A program made the position numbers and the translations under genes. The notes under the pieces were generated by a model. That model was not told where the DNA came from. It did no database searches and was given only the letters and a program-made list of their open reading frames with translations. From UBA1227 sp964539045 (lineage in GTDB: Bacteria > Bacillota > Clostridia > Oscillospirales > Acutalibacteraceae), in NCBI GenBank assembly GCA_964539045.1, contig CAZIHW010000042.1, forward strand, positions 1-30,873: a DNA stretch of 30,873 nucleotides, read 5' to 3'. The first letter of the stretch is position 1, and every line of letters begins with the position of its first letter. Of this stretch, positions 23,919 through 30,873 are shown one piece after another.

Positions 23919-25082
23919 TCAAACTTTTATCTCATTTCCGGTTCTTCTCATAACAAACTCGCGTGCAAGGCGATCCGTTGCCATGACGTCGGACAATGTA
24001 TAGTCGTCCTTATTCTCACACATTTCCATTGCCTCTCCTACAAGTTCGCCTATCTCAAGGAAGCCTATCTTACCTTGTCTGAAAAGCAGATTTGCCTGCT
24101 CATTTGCCGAATTTGCCGCACAGGGATAAAGACCGCCCCGTCTTATTGCCTCCCTGCATATGGAGAGACAGTCGAATGTTTCATAATCGGGCTCTGCAAA
24201 ATGGAGCTGTCCCAAAGCACACAGATCAAGCTCCCCGGTAAGAGACGGATATCTGTTTGGATATGTCAGTGCATACTGTATGGGTATCTTCATATCCGGC
24301 AATCCGAGCTGCGCTATAACAGCATTGTCATCAAACTCAACTGCGCTGTGAATGATACTCTCTCTGTGTACCACAACTTTTATTTTGTCCTCAGGGACAT
24401 CAAATAACCAACATGCCTCTATTATCTCGAGCCCCTTATTCATCATCGTAGCAGAGTCTATAGTTATCTTTGCTCCCATATCCCAGTTGGGATGCTTCAA
24501 TGCTTGCTCAGCTGTAACATTTTCAAGTTCAGCCCTTGTTTTCCCGAAGAAAGGCCCACCGGATGCTGTAAGTATTATTCTTTTGAGAGCTCTGTCTCTC
24601 GGTGCACCCTTAAGGCATTGAAAAATAGCGGAATGCTCGCTGTCAACAGGATATATCTTAACGCCCTTCTTACGGGCAGCATTCATAACAAGCTTTCCTC
24701 CGGCAACAAGTGTCTCCTTGTTTGCAAGAGCTATATTTTTACCCTCATCAATTGCATCTAATGTAGGCACGAGACCCGCCATACCTACAATAGAATTCAG
24801 AACCGTATCGGCGGATTGGGATCTTGCACACTCGCATATACCCATAATGCCGGATAAAACCTTTATTCCGGTCATCGAAAGTCGGGATCTAAGCTCAGGT
24901 GCCAGATCCTCGTCAAATATAGCAACCATCTCAGGTTCAAATTCAATAGCCTGTTCTGCGAGCTTATCAATATTGTGGTGCGCTGTAAGCGCTGTTATCT
25001 TGATGTCGTATTTTTTAGCAACCTCTAAGGCCTGTGTACCTATAGAGCCTGTAGAGCCTAATATACATAATCTGTCTGTCAT
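23919..25082 (-). CDS. dxr: 1-deoxy-D-xylulose 5-phosphate reductoisomerase
   Basis: This NADPH-dependent cytosolic enzyme makes MEP, the first committed step of the non-mevalonate isoprenoid pathway. It has 387 residues, a normal length. The dinucleotide-binding loop GSTGSIG is at residues 9-15. Metal and substrate residues appear in PVDSEHSAIFQCL, LTASGGPF and TIDSATMMNKGLEIIEA, and NKET is in the usual LANKETLV context. The ATG abuts the cdsA stop codon directly (TAA then ATG), and there is only a weak ribosome binding site, so translation probably depends on coupling with cdsA. Together with ispG and uppS it shows isoprenoid precursor and carrier synthesis in one cluster. Confidence 0.96.
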   Translation of the reverse strand: MTDRLCILGSTGSIGTQALEVAKKYDIKITALTAHHNIDKLAEQAIEFEPEMVAIFDEDLAPELRSRLSMTGIKVLSGIMGICECARSQSADTVLNSIVGMAGLVPTLDAIDEGKNIALANKETLVAGGKLVMNAARKKGVKIYPVDSEHSAIFQCLKGAPRDRALKRIILTASGGPFFGKTRAELENVTAEQALKHPNWDMGAKITIDSATMMNKGLEIIEACWLFDVPEDKIKVVVHRESIIHSAVEFDDNAVIAQLGLPDMKIPIQYALTYPNRYPSLTGELDLCALGQLHFAEPDYETFDCLSICREAIRRGGLYPCAANSANEQANLLFRQGKIGFLEIGELVGEAMEMCENKDDYTLSDVMATDRLAREFVMRRTGNEIKV

Positions 25083-25928
25083 TTAAGCCACAACCAATCC
25101 GTATATAGTCATCATTACGTAAAATGTCGGCATAACTAAAATTACGCTGTCAAACCTGTCCATTATTCCACCGTGTCCCGGGATAAGATTGGAATAATCT
25201 TTTATACCATAGTTTCTCTTTATGAAAGAAGCCATCAAATCCCCGAAGATTCCGGCAATCGAGATAACCGGAGACATTGCTATATAAAGCCATATCGGAA
25301 TCGCAAATGGTTTTACGGCAAAGAACTTAAGGAATATGCACAACCAAAGGAGATTCAGAAGCAAAGCGCATATCACGCCGCCTATGGAACCTTCCCATGT
25401 TTTTTTAGGGCTGAGCACCGGTGTCATCTTGTGCTTTCCGAATGCCATTCCGGAAAGCTGTGCGAACACATCCGTAAACAGCGAACCGGCTATCGCAAAC
25501 CATATGAAAAATACGCATTCTCTCTTATCAATAAAATCATAAACCTTGTAGAAATCACTTATGAGGCCCCCGAATGAAAAGGCTATCGGGACAATAAATG
25601 ACGCATATACCGTTCCGGCAAGATGCTCGAATGTGATATCGCTGTTGTTAATAACGGTAATAACAACAAGAAAGATAACGTATATGATGCAAAGCAATCC
25701 AATCGGGAATTTTGCGGCATATATAAGTCCCAAAGGCAATATACCGGCGAATATGATAGCCACAGCCTGCATCTCTTTATTTTTTACGCCCACAGCCTTT
25801 GTTATCTCATAGCAGGCTGCTGCTGCCAGAACTCCGAAAAAGATATCAAAAATCGGGGTGAATATCTGACTCCATACCGCAATCAATATTATAGCGATGA
25901 AAATGCCTGAAATAACTCTTGTCTTCAT
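25083..25928 (-). CDS. cdsA: Phosphatidate cytidylyltransferase (CDP-diacylglycerol synthase)
   Basis: This integral membrane enzyme makes CDP-diacylglycerol from phosphatidic acid and CTP, the branch point of phospholipid synthesis. It has 281 residues and about seven to eight hydrophobic segments. The family signature near the end is clear: SFIKRNYGIKDYSNLIPGHG, then GIMDRFDS, with the metal-binding KD and DR residues. LSPKKTWEGSIGG in the middle is a second conserved block. The ATG is two bases after the uppS stop, with GGAGGAG upstream spanning that stop. The uppS-cdsA-dxr order is typical for Bacillota. Confidence 0.95.
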   Translation of the reverse strand: MKTRVISGIFIAIILIAVWSQIFTPIFDIFFGVLAAAACYEITKAVGVKNKEMQAVAIIFAGILPLGLIYAAKFPIGLLCIIYVIFLVVITVINNSDITFEHLAGTVYASFIVPIAFSFGGLISDFYKVYDFIDKRECVFFIWFAIAGSLFTDVFAQLSGMAFGKHKMTPVLSPKKTWEGSIGGVICALLLNLLWLCIFLKFFAVKPFAIPIWLYIAMSPVISIAGIFGDLMASFIKRNYGIKDYSNLIPGHGGIMDRFDSVILVMPTFYVMMTIYGLVVA

Positions 25929-25930
25929 AT

Positions 25931-26659
25931 CTATACTCCTCCAAAACGTCTGTTACGCTTGGCATAATCCATAATAGCCGCATCCAGATCGTCTGTTGTA
26001 AAATCGGGCCAAAGAACATTTGAGAACCAAAGTTCCGAATAAGCAGACTGATATGTGAGGAAATTCGAAAGTCTCAGTTCACCGCTCGGACGTATTATTA
26101 AATCCGGATCAGGCATACCGGCAGTATAAAGTCCCGCTGCGATGTCCTCTTCCTTTATATCAGAAGGCTTGAGTTCCCCTCGTTGCACCCGCTCTGCTAT
26201 TTTCTTCACTGAGTTTAATATTTCCTGTCTTCCCCCATAGTTTAAAGCTATATTCACTATGGTAGTATTTTCCTGTGTTATATCGAGCTGTGTTGCACCC
26301 GCAAGCTTTTGAAGTTCTTTCGGTATAGCGCTTATATCCCCGAGGAAGCGGAGAACATAGCCCTGTTTTTGCCTGTCATACTTTATCTCATCAGCCTCAA
26401 CCAGATACTCCTTAAAGAGCTTCATAAGAGCCGTCACCTCAGACATGGGACGTCTCCAATTTTCTGTTGAAAAAGCATAGAATGTTACAACCTCTATACC
26501 TATTTCATGACAATGATCGCTTATCTTTCTGAAGGTCTTTGCACCTTCGATATGGCCCTTTGATCTGTCAAGGCCTCTCTCACTCGCCCATCTGCCGTTT
26601 CCATCCATAATGATACCGATATGTCTCGGCATAAATTCTTTAGGAGGCAATGTACCCAT
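25931..26659 (-). CDS. uppS: Undecaprenyl diphosphate synthase (cis-prenyltransferase)
   Basis: This soluble cis-prenyltransferase makes C55-diphosphate, the lipid carrier for peptidoglycan and wall polymers. The 242-residue length is typical. The catalytic IIMDGNGRWA is at residues 16-25 with Asp19. The other conserved blocks are KGHIEGA, FYAFSTENWRRP, ALNYGGRQEI, DLIIRPSGELRLSNF and SELWFSNVLWPDF. The ATG follows GAGGTGAAACT. An 89-base gap with a hairpin separates it from frr upstream, so its level might be set separately from frr. Confidence 0.96.
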   Translation of the reverse strand: MGTLPPKEFMPRHIGIIMDGNGRWASERGLDRSKGHIEGAKTFRKISDHCHEIGIEVVTFYAFSTENWRRPMSEVTALMKLFKEYLVEADEIKYDRQKQGYVLRFLGDISAIPKELQKLAGATQLDITQENTTIVNIALNYGGRQEILNSVKKIAERVQRGELKPSDIKEEDIAAGLYTAGMPDPDLIIRPSGELRLSNFLTYQSAYSELWFSNVLWPDFTTDDLDAAIMDYAKRNRRFGGV

Positions 26660-26704
26660 AGTTTCACCTCATTTTTAACACAACAATATGTCAAAATAGA
26701 AATT

Positions 26705-26734
26705 ATAGGTGAGGAAGAATCAATCCCCACCTAT
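26705..26734 (-). other. Hairpin between frr and uppS
   Basis: A 10-bp stem with one G-U pair (26705-26714 with 26725-26734, 10-base loop) lies 15 bases after the frr stop on the minus strand. AATTTCTATTTT follows it. It may act as a leaky terminator or processing site that reduces transcription of uppS and later genes. Confidence 0.5.
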
Positions 26735-26748
26735 TCAACCTGTAAGTA

Positions 26749-27303
26749 TTATACAGACATAACTTCTTTTTCTTTTGCTGCTGATATCTCTTCTATGGCC
26801 TTGATTTTTTTATCAGTGATCTTTTGAAGTTTTTCTTCGCCGCTCTTGAGATCATCCTCTGTTATTTCGTTGTTCTTCTTGAGTTTTTTCAAATCATCAA
26901 TGCCGTCACGACGTACATTTCTGACTGCCACCTTCGCATCCTCAGCACGTTTTGAGATATCCTTTGCTATCTCGCGGCGTCTGTCCTCTGTCAAAGCCGG
27001 GAATGTAAGACGGATTACATTGCCGTCATTCATCGGGTTAATTCCGATATCAGAAGCCTGAATAGCTTTTTCTATAGGTTGGATCATGGTCTTATCCCAA
27101 GGCTGTATAACGAGAACCCTCGCCTCTGAGATACTTACTGCAGCCACCTGATTTATAGGGGTCGGCACGCCGTAATAATCAATCTCTACCTTATCAAGAA
27201 CGCCGGGATTAGCTCTTCCGGCACGAATTGATGCATAGTCTCTGTTTAAGGCGTCAAGAGCCTTTTCCATTCTCTCTTCGGTTTTTGCAAATATTGTCTC
27301 CAT
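26749..27303 (-). CDS. frr: Ribosome recycling factor
   Basis: With EF-G this protein splits the post-termination ribosome. From the chosen ATG it is 184 residues, almost exactly the family length. It is a three-helix bundle with a small beta domain. Conserved blocks are LNRDYASIRAGRANPGVLDK, DYYGVPTPINQVA, LVIQPWDKT, IEKAIQASDIGINP, IRLTFPALTEDRRRE and KKNNEITEDDLKSGEEKLQK. The start at 27301-27303 has AGAGGTGA upstream; the frame extends 13 codons further without a binding site. It sits 85 bases downstream of pyrH with no terminator between. Confidence 0.96.
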   Translation of the reverse strand: METIFAKTEERMEKALDALNRDYASIRAGRANPGVLDKVEIDYYGVPTPINQVAAVSISEARVLVIQPWDKTMIQPIEKAIQASDIGINPMNDGNVIRLTFPALTEDRRREIAKDISKRAEDAKVAVRNVRRDGIDDLKKLKKNNEITEDDLKSGEEKLQKITDKKIKAIEEISAAKEKEVMSV

Positions 27304-27388
27304 AAAATCACCTCTTATATTTGTTGGGATAATATAATCCAAATTAAATAAAAATCCGTTTAATAATCCGCTTAAATGGGCCGCACGG

Positions 27389-28099
27389 CTATTTGCTTGA
27401 AACTAACGTTCCTACGTTCTCTCCGTTTACGGCTCTCAGTATATTCATAGGATCGTTAAGGTTGAATACCAATATGTTTATGCCGTTATCTCTGCACAGA
27501 CTCGCAGCGGATGCATCCATAACCGTGAGCCCTTTGTTAAGGAGATCTGTTTGTGTCAAGGTATCAAACTTTACAGCATCGTCGAACTTGTTCGGGTCCT
27601 TATCATAAACACCGTCAACATTGGTAGCCTTAAAAATAACTTCTGCCTGTATCTCGGCTGCCCTTAAAGCCGCCGTTGTATCGGTTGAGAAGAACGGACT
27701 TCCGGTTCCTCCGCCGAAAACGGTAACCTTACCACTCGCAAGATCCTCTCTCGCATCGTGGGCATTAAACCTCTTAGCTATGGGTTCCATATTTACTGCA
27801 GAATAAACATTCGCAGAAACGCCCATTCCTATAAGAGTATCAGCCAAAGCAATCGAATTCATAACTGTTCCGAGCATACCTATAGAATCGGCACGAACTC
27901 TATCCATAGATCCGCTGGAACGGCCTCTCCAAAAGTTTCCGCCTCCGATTACAACTCCGACCTCAACGCCCTGTTCTGTAACATCTTTTATGGCCTTGCA
28001 GATATCTGTTATAACATCGAAATCAAATCCGTGACCCTTTTCTCCGGCCAGAACTTCTCCGCTTAACTTCAGCAATATTCTCTTAAATACAGGCTCCAT
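27389..28099 (-). CDS. pyrH: UMP kinase
   Basis: This hexameric amino-acid-kinase-fold enzyme makes UDP from UMP and ATP. It has 236 residues, a normal length. The N-terminal FKRILLKLSGEVLAGEKGHG carries the phosphate-binding lysine and glycine loop. VIGGGNFWRGR, RADSIGMLGTVMNSIALAD, GGGTGSPFFSTDT and KATNVDGVYDKDP follow as in other bacterial UMP kinases. It is the first gene of the cluster ending at polC and has a clear promoter. In many relatives rpsB and tsf lie just upstream; here a transporter gene does instead. The ATG is preceded by AGGAAG. Confidence 0.96.
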   Translation of the reverse strand: MEPVFKRILLKLSGEVLAGEKGHGFDFDVITDICKAIKDVTEQGVEVGVVIGGGNFWRGRSSGSMDRVRADSIGMLGTVMNSIALADTLIGMGVSANVYSAVNMEPIAKRFNAHDAREDLASGKVTVFGGGTGSPFFSTDTTAALRAAEIQAEVIFKATNVDGVYDKDPNKFDDAVKFDTLTQTDLLNKGLTVMDASAASLCRDNGINILVFNLNDPMNILRAVNGENVGTLVSSK

Positions 28100-28132
28100 T
28101 TAACAACTTCCTATCATAAAAAATACACTAAT

Positions 28133-28161
28133 ATTTTACTTCAAATAAGGCCTCATGTAAA
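28133..28161 (-). promoter_or_regulatory. Promoter of the pyrH-polC cluster
   Basis: On the minus strand: -35 TTTACA (28156-28161), 17-base spacer, -10 TAAAAT (28133-28138), about 34 bases before the pyrH start. A second TTTACATG copy lies 16 bases upstream of the -35 copy, so the motif occurs twice. Confidence 0.65.
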
Positions 28162-28186
28162 GACAATAACATGTAAATTTATAAAA

Positions 28187-29218
28187 TCACCATATGCCCA
28201 TCACGTGCTGCATGATAAGACTTACACCGGCAATACCTATCCAGCAACATGCACCCATTATTATCGGCTTTCCGCCGGTTTTTATCAGCTTCACTATGTC
28301 TGTATTGAGTCCTATTGCCGACATGGCCAGGACTATAAAGAATTTGCTCAGCTCTTTTACGGGAGCAAATACATCAGGCGAAACACCGAGGCTCAGAGCA
28401 ATTGTCGTGATAACAGATGCAGCTATAAAGTAGAGTATGAAGAACGGGAAAATCTTTTTTATACTTACTTTTTTTCCGCTCTCGCCCTTATCCTTCGCAG
28501 TACGAACCAGGGCAAGTACAAGCGTTATAGGAATTATGGCAAGCGTCCTTGTCAACTTGACTGTAACCGCCTTATCGAGTGTAGCTGAGCCGAGATTCCA
28601 CATAGCATCCCAAGTGGAAGCAGCAGCGGTAACAGATGATGTGTCATTTACCGCAGTTCCTGCGAATATTCCGAATGCATCACCCGACAGAGTATCAAAA
28701 CCTACGAGCTGACCGAAATAAGGAAATAAAATGGCCGCGAGCACATTGAAAAAGAAAATAACCGAAATCGATTGTGCAACCTCCTCATCGTCAGCATCTA
28801 TAACAGGGGCAGTCGCGGCAATTGCAGATCCGCCGCAAATAGACGAACCCACGCCTATCAAAGTCGAAATCTTTCCCGGTATATGCAAAACCTTGTGCAG
28901 GACGAATGCGATAACGAGCGATGTAGTGATGGTACAAACAATTATCGGCAATGACTGTAAACCGGTCTGCGCAACTACGTTCAAATTCATACCGAAGCCC
29001 AGCAATATTACAGCCCACTGTAATATCTTTTTTGATGTAAACTTAATCCCCGATTCAAAAGGACCTTTATTTTTTATGAAGAGAGCCACGATCATACCCG
29101 CAACTATTGCAATTACAGCCCCTCCTACTATCGGGAAAGCCTTTCCCAAAAACCATGACGGAATTGCGATAGCCAAGCACAAAACCAGTCCTTTTATATT
29201 CTTCTTTAAAAACTCCAT
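28187..29218 (-). CDS. YeiH-family membrane transporter (putative sulfate/anion exporter)
   Basis: This 343-residue membrane protein has about nine to ten hydrophobic segments and belongs to the UPF0324/YeiH family (PF03601), annotated as putative sulfate exporters. Family hallmarks are LLGFGMNL, GVGSSICGGSAIAATAPVI, FAGTAVNDTSSVTAA and AMSAIGLNTD. The substrate has not been settled for this family as far as I know. I chose the ATG at 29216-29218, with TAGGAATC just before it and overlapping the stop of the adenosyltransferase gene; an ATG five codons earlier would overlap that gene. No terminator is visible after it, so transcription may run on into pyrH. Confidence 0.88.
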   Translation of the reverse strand: MEFLKKNIKGLVLCLAIAIPSWFLGKAFPIVGGAVIAIVAGMIVALFIKNKGPFESGIKFTSKKILQWAVILLGFGMNLNVVAQTGLQSLPIIVCTITTSLVIAFVLHKVLHIPGKISTLIGVGSSICGGSAIAATAPVIDADDEEVAQSISVIFFFNVLAAILFPYFGQLVGFDTLSGDAFGIFAGTAVNDTSSVTAAASTWDAMWNLGSATLDKAVTVKLTRTLAIIPITLVLALVRTAKDKGESGKKVSIKKIFPFFILYFIAASVITTIALSLGVSPDVFAPVKELSKFFIVLAMSAIGLNTDIVKLIKTGGKPIIMGACCWIGIAGVSLIMQHVMGIW

Positions 29219-29226
29219 ACTGATTC

Positions 29227-29754
29227 CTACCATTCGATAAGTTTTCTCGATCCTGTTCCTTTGTCATACGGATGCTTAATCTTCTGCATTTCAGTCACAT
29301 AATCAGCCAATTCAAGCACGGCATCCGAGGGATTACGCCCCGTTAAAACAACCTCAAGTGTATCAGGCTTGTTCTTAAGGAAATCAAGTAGATCTGCCTC
29401 CGAAACAAAATTATGACGTACTGCAGACATGATCTCATCCATAACCAAAAGGTCATAATCTCCGGACAACACCTCATCCTTTATATGATTAAAAAGACTG
29501 CCGAAAAAGTCCTTTGCTTTCTTCTCTTCCGACGGATTCATTGCATCTGTAAACTTCATATCTTCATATGCGGGAGTAAGGGTTATGCCGTCCAATTCTT
29601 TTAGTACATTGCGCTCACCCGTATTGCCATCCTTCATGAATTGGGAAAACAATACCTTTCCCCCACCGCCGGTGCAACGTATCGCAAGGCCTACGGCGCA
29701 AGTCGTCTTTCCTTTTCCGTTTCCGCAATAAATATGTATCTTTGCGTTATCCAT
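29227..29754 (-). CDS. cobO: Corrinoid (cob(I)alamin) adenosyltransferase
   Basis: This cytosolic enzyme transfers adenosine from ATP to the reduced cobalt of corrinoids, making coenzyme B12. The 175-residue protein belongs to the CobA/CobO/BtuR family. The unusual P-loop GNGKGKTT is at residues 11-18, VMDEIMSAV is the Walker-B-like block, and VVLTGRNPSDAVLELADYVTEM is the conserved late motif. HPYDKGTGSRKLIEW ends the protein as in relatives. The ATG follows GGGAGG. No other cobalamin gene is near, and no B12 riboswitch is seen in the 228-base upstream gap, so it probably serves salvage of corrinoids. It is co-directional with the transporter gene nine bases downstream. Confidence 0.93.
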   Translation of the reverse strand: MDNAKIHIYCGNGKGKTTCAVGLAIRCTGGGGKVLFSQFMKDGNTGERNVLKELDGITLTPAYEDMKFTDAMNPSEEKKAKDFFGSLFNHIKDEVLSGDYDLLVMDEIMSAVRHNFVSEADLLDFLKNKPDTLEVVLTGRNPSDAVLELADYVTEMQKIKHPYDKGTGSRKLIEW

Positions 29755-29790
29755 AAAAGCCTCCCATAGGATGAATTCTATACATCGTAA

Positions 29791-29799
29791 ATTCTAACA
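29791..29799 (-). promoter_or_regulatory. Possible extended -10 promoter of cobO
   Basis: On the minus strand TGTTAGAAT gives TAGAAT with an upstream TGn, about 37 bases before the start codon. No good -35 box accompanies it. Confidence 0.35.
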
Positions 29800-29815
29800 T
29801 ATATAAAATAAATAG

Positions 29816-29860
29816 AATATTGACATAATAAACAAAGAATATAATATTGACATAATAAAC
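29816..29860. repeat. 18-bp direct repeat upstream of cobO
   Basis: AATATTGACATAATAAAC occurs exactly twice, at 29816-29833 and 29843-29860, in the AT-rich gap between tuf and cobO. It could be a paired operator or a short duplication. The rest of the 228-base gap holds only the tuf terminator and AT-rich DNA. Confidence 0.7.
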
Positions 29861-29916
29861 TAAATATGTAAATGAATATGGTTTTATATCTATAAAAACA
29901 AAAAATTCTATAAAAA

Positions 29917-29946
29917 AAGGGTTGGAACTTTTAAATTCCAACCCTT
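29917..29946 (-). terminator. Rho-independent terminator after tuf
   Basis: A perfect 11-bp stem (29917-29927 with 29936-29946) with an 8-base loop is followed on the minus strand by a run of seven Ts. It lies about 36 bases after the tuf stop codon. Confidence 0.88.
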
Positions 29947-29982
29947 AATTTTATTCGGTTTACTTTAAACGTTAGTTATCAA

Positions 29983-30873
29983 TTATTCGTTGATAGCTGT
30001 AACAACGCCTGAACCTACTGTACGTCCGCCTTCACGGATAGCGAAACGAAGGCCTTCTTCAATAGCGATAGGAGTGATGAGCTCAACGTCCATCTCTACG
30101 TTATCACCAGGCATGCACATTTCTCTGTCTGCAGGAAGAGAAATAACACCTGTAACGTCAGTTGTTCTGAAGTAGAACTGAGGTCTGTAGTTGTTGAAGA
30201 AAGGAGTATGACGTCCGCCTTCATCCTTGCTCAATACGTAAACCTGTCCCTTGAACTTTGTGTGTGGGTGAATTGAGCCCGGCTTTGAAAGAACCTGTCC
30301 TCTCTCAATACCTGTACGCTCAATACCACGGAGAAGACAACCGATGTTGTCACCGGCCTCAGCGTAGTCGAGGATCTTTCTGAACATCTCGATACCTGTG
30401 CAAACTGTCTTCTTCTTCTCTTCTGTAAGACCAACGATTTCGATCTCTTCGCCTGTCTTAAGCTGTCCACGCTCTACTCTACCTGTAGCAACTGTACCAC
30501 GACCTGTGATTGTGAATACGTCCTCAACAGGCATAAGGAAAGGAAGGTCAGCCTTACGGTCAGGAGTAGGAATATATGTGTCAACAGCTTCCATGAGTTC
30601 CCAGATAGGAGCAAGCTCAGGAGCGTTGATGTCTCCGCCTGAGTACTCAAGAGCCTTAAGAGCAGATCCCTTGATGATCGGAGTGTCGTCACCCGGGAAT
30701 TCATACTCGTCAAGAGTCTCACGGATTTCCATCTCTACGAGTTCAAGGAGCTCAGGGTCATCAACCTGGTCAACCTTGTTCATGAATACGATGATATAAG
30801 GAACGCCAACCTGACGAGCAAGAAGGAGATGTTCCTTTGTCTGAGCCATAGGACCATCAGTAGAAGCGATAAC
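29983..30873 (-). CDS. tuf: Elongation factor Tu (5' end beyond the window)
   Basis: EF-Tu brings aminoacyl-tRNA to the ribosome as a GTP complex. About 296 of the usual 395-400 residues are visible; the start lies past the right edge. The visible part begins in the G domain (IASTDGPMAQTKEH), includes the guanine-binding NKVD and the GSALKALE block, and then contains complete domains II and III (for example RGTVATGRVERGQ and PHTKFKGQVYVLSKDEGGRH). It ends with REGGRTVGSGVVTAINE. Codon choice is visibly more biased than in neighbouring genes, as expected for a highly expressed gene. A strong terminator follows. Confidence 0.98.
   Translation of the reverse strand, partial: VIASTDGPMAQTKEHLLLARQVGVPYIIVFMNKVDQVDDPELLELVEMEIRETLDEYEFPGDDTPIIKGSALKALEYSGGDINAPELAPIWELMEAVDTYIPTPDRKADLPFLMPVEDVFTITGRGTVATGRVERGQLKTGEEIEIVGLTEEKKKTVCTGIEMFRKILDYAEAGDNIGCLLRGIERTGIERGQVLSKPGSIHPHTKFKGQVYVLSKDEGGRHTPFFNNYRPQFYFRTTDVTGVISLPADREMCMPGDNVEMDVELITPIAIEEGLRFAIREGGRTVGSGVVTAINE

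Noticed and set aside
29755..29916. Cobalamin riboswitch before cobO
   Set aside because: The gap is short and very AT-rich, and I could not find the conserved B12-box pattern or the expected stems.
29747..29941. A 64-codon minus-strand open frame upstream of cobO
   Set aside because: It is built from AT-rich intergenic sequence including the direct repeats, has no ribosome binding site, and overlaps the cobO start.

Overview
This window looks like a chromosomal segment of a moderately low-GC anaerobic Bacillota, most likely Clostridia near Lachnospiraceae. The reasons are a PolC-type replicative polymerase, the order pyrH-frr-uppS-cdsA-dxr-rseP-ispG-polC, strong AGGAGG-type ribosome binding sites, canonical TTGACA/TATAAT promoters and a PF06541-type membrane protein. 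The genus is not determined. Most genes lie on the minus strand, so the text below runs from low coordinates upward while minus-strand transcription runs the other way.

1-7.6 kb holds housekeeping genes: the 5'-nuclease end of polA (cut by the window edge), a small anchored protein of unknown function, a previously easy-to-miss 54-residue plus-strand gene, a YjjG-type HAD phosphatase coupled to dusB, an orphan YezG/DUF600-type immunity-like gene, and tatD coupled to metG. A 103-residue charged protein of unknown function ends this part. 7.6-10.5 kb is a plus-strand island of two tandem paralogous lipases related to staphylococcal/Geobacillus (family I.5) lipases. Both lack a signal peptide, and each has its own promoter region and terminator. 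A short degenerate tandem repeat follows them.

10.5-14.9 kb is a minus-strand gene run: a Nudix hydrolase with an extra N-terminal domain, a small membrane exporter-like protein, and an HscC-like Hsp70 translationally coupled to a membrane-anchored J-domain protein that has HPE instead of HPD. 15.0-16.3 kb is a plus-strand pair (HD hydrolase plus PF06541 membrane protein) ended by two consecutive hairpins. 16.4-18.1 kb holds a polyprenyl synthetase and a small unknown protein, transcribed from a strong promoter whose -35 box lies inside a 15-bp tandem repeat array.

18.1-28.1 kb is one long minus-strand cluster serving nucleotide supply (pyrH), ribosome recycling (frr), undecaprenyl-phosphate and phospholipid synthesis (uppS, cdsA), the MEP isoprenoid pathway (dxr, ispG), site-2 proteolysis (rseP) and replication (polC). 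dxr and ispG feed isoprenoid precursors to uppS and to the nearby polyprenyl synthetase. 28.2-29.8 kb is a YeiH-family transporter and a corrinoid adenosyltransferase, and the right edge is the 3' two thirds of tuf.

The most notable observation is that this PolC has no DnaQ-like proofreading exonuclease inside its PHP domain. Next come the 15-bp array carrying repeated -35-like boxes, and the leaderless lipase pair. I found no mobile element, CRISPR array, rRNA, tRNA or recognisable riboswitch, and no clear multi-gene system of a new kind. No stretch over 300 bases lacks a gene.
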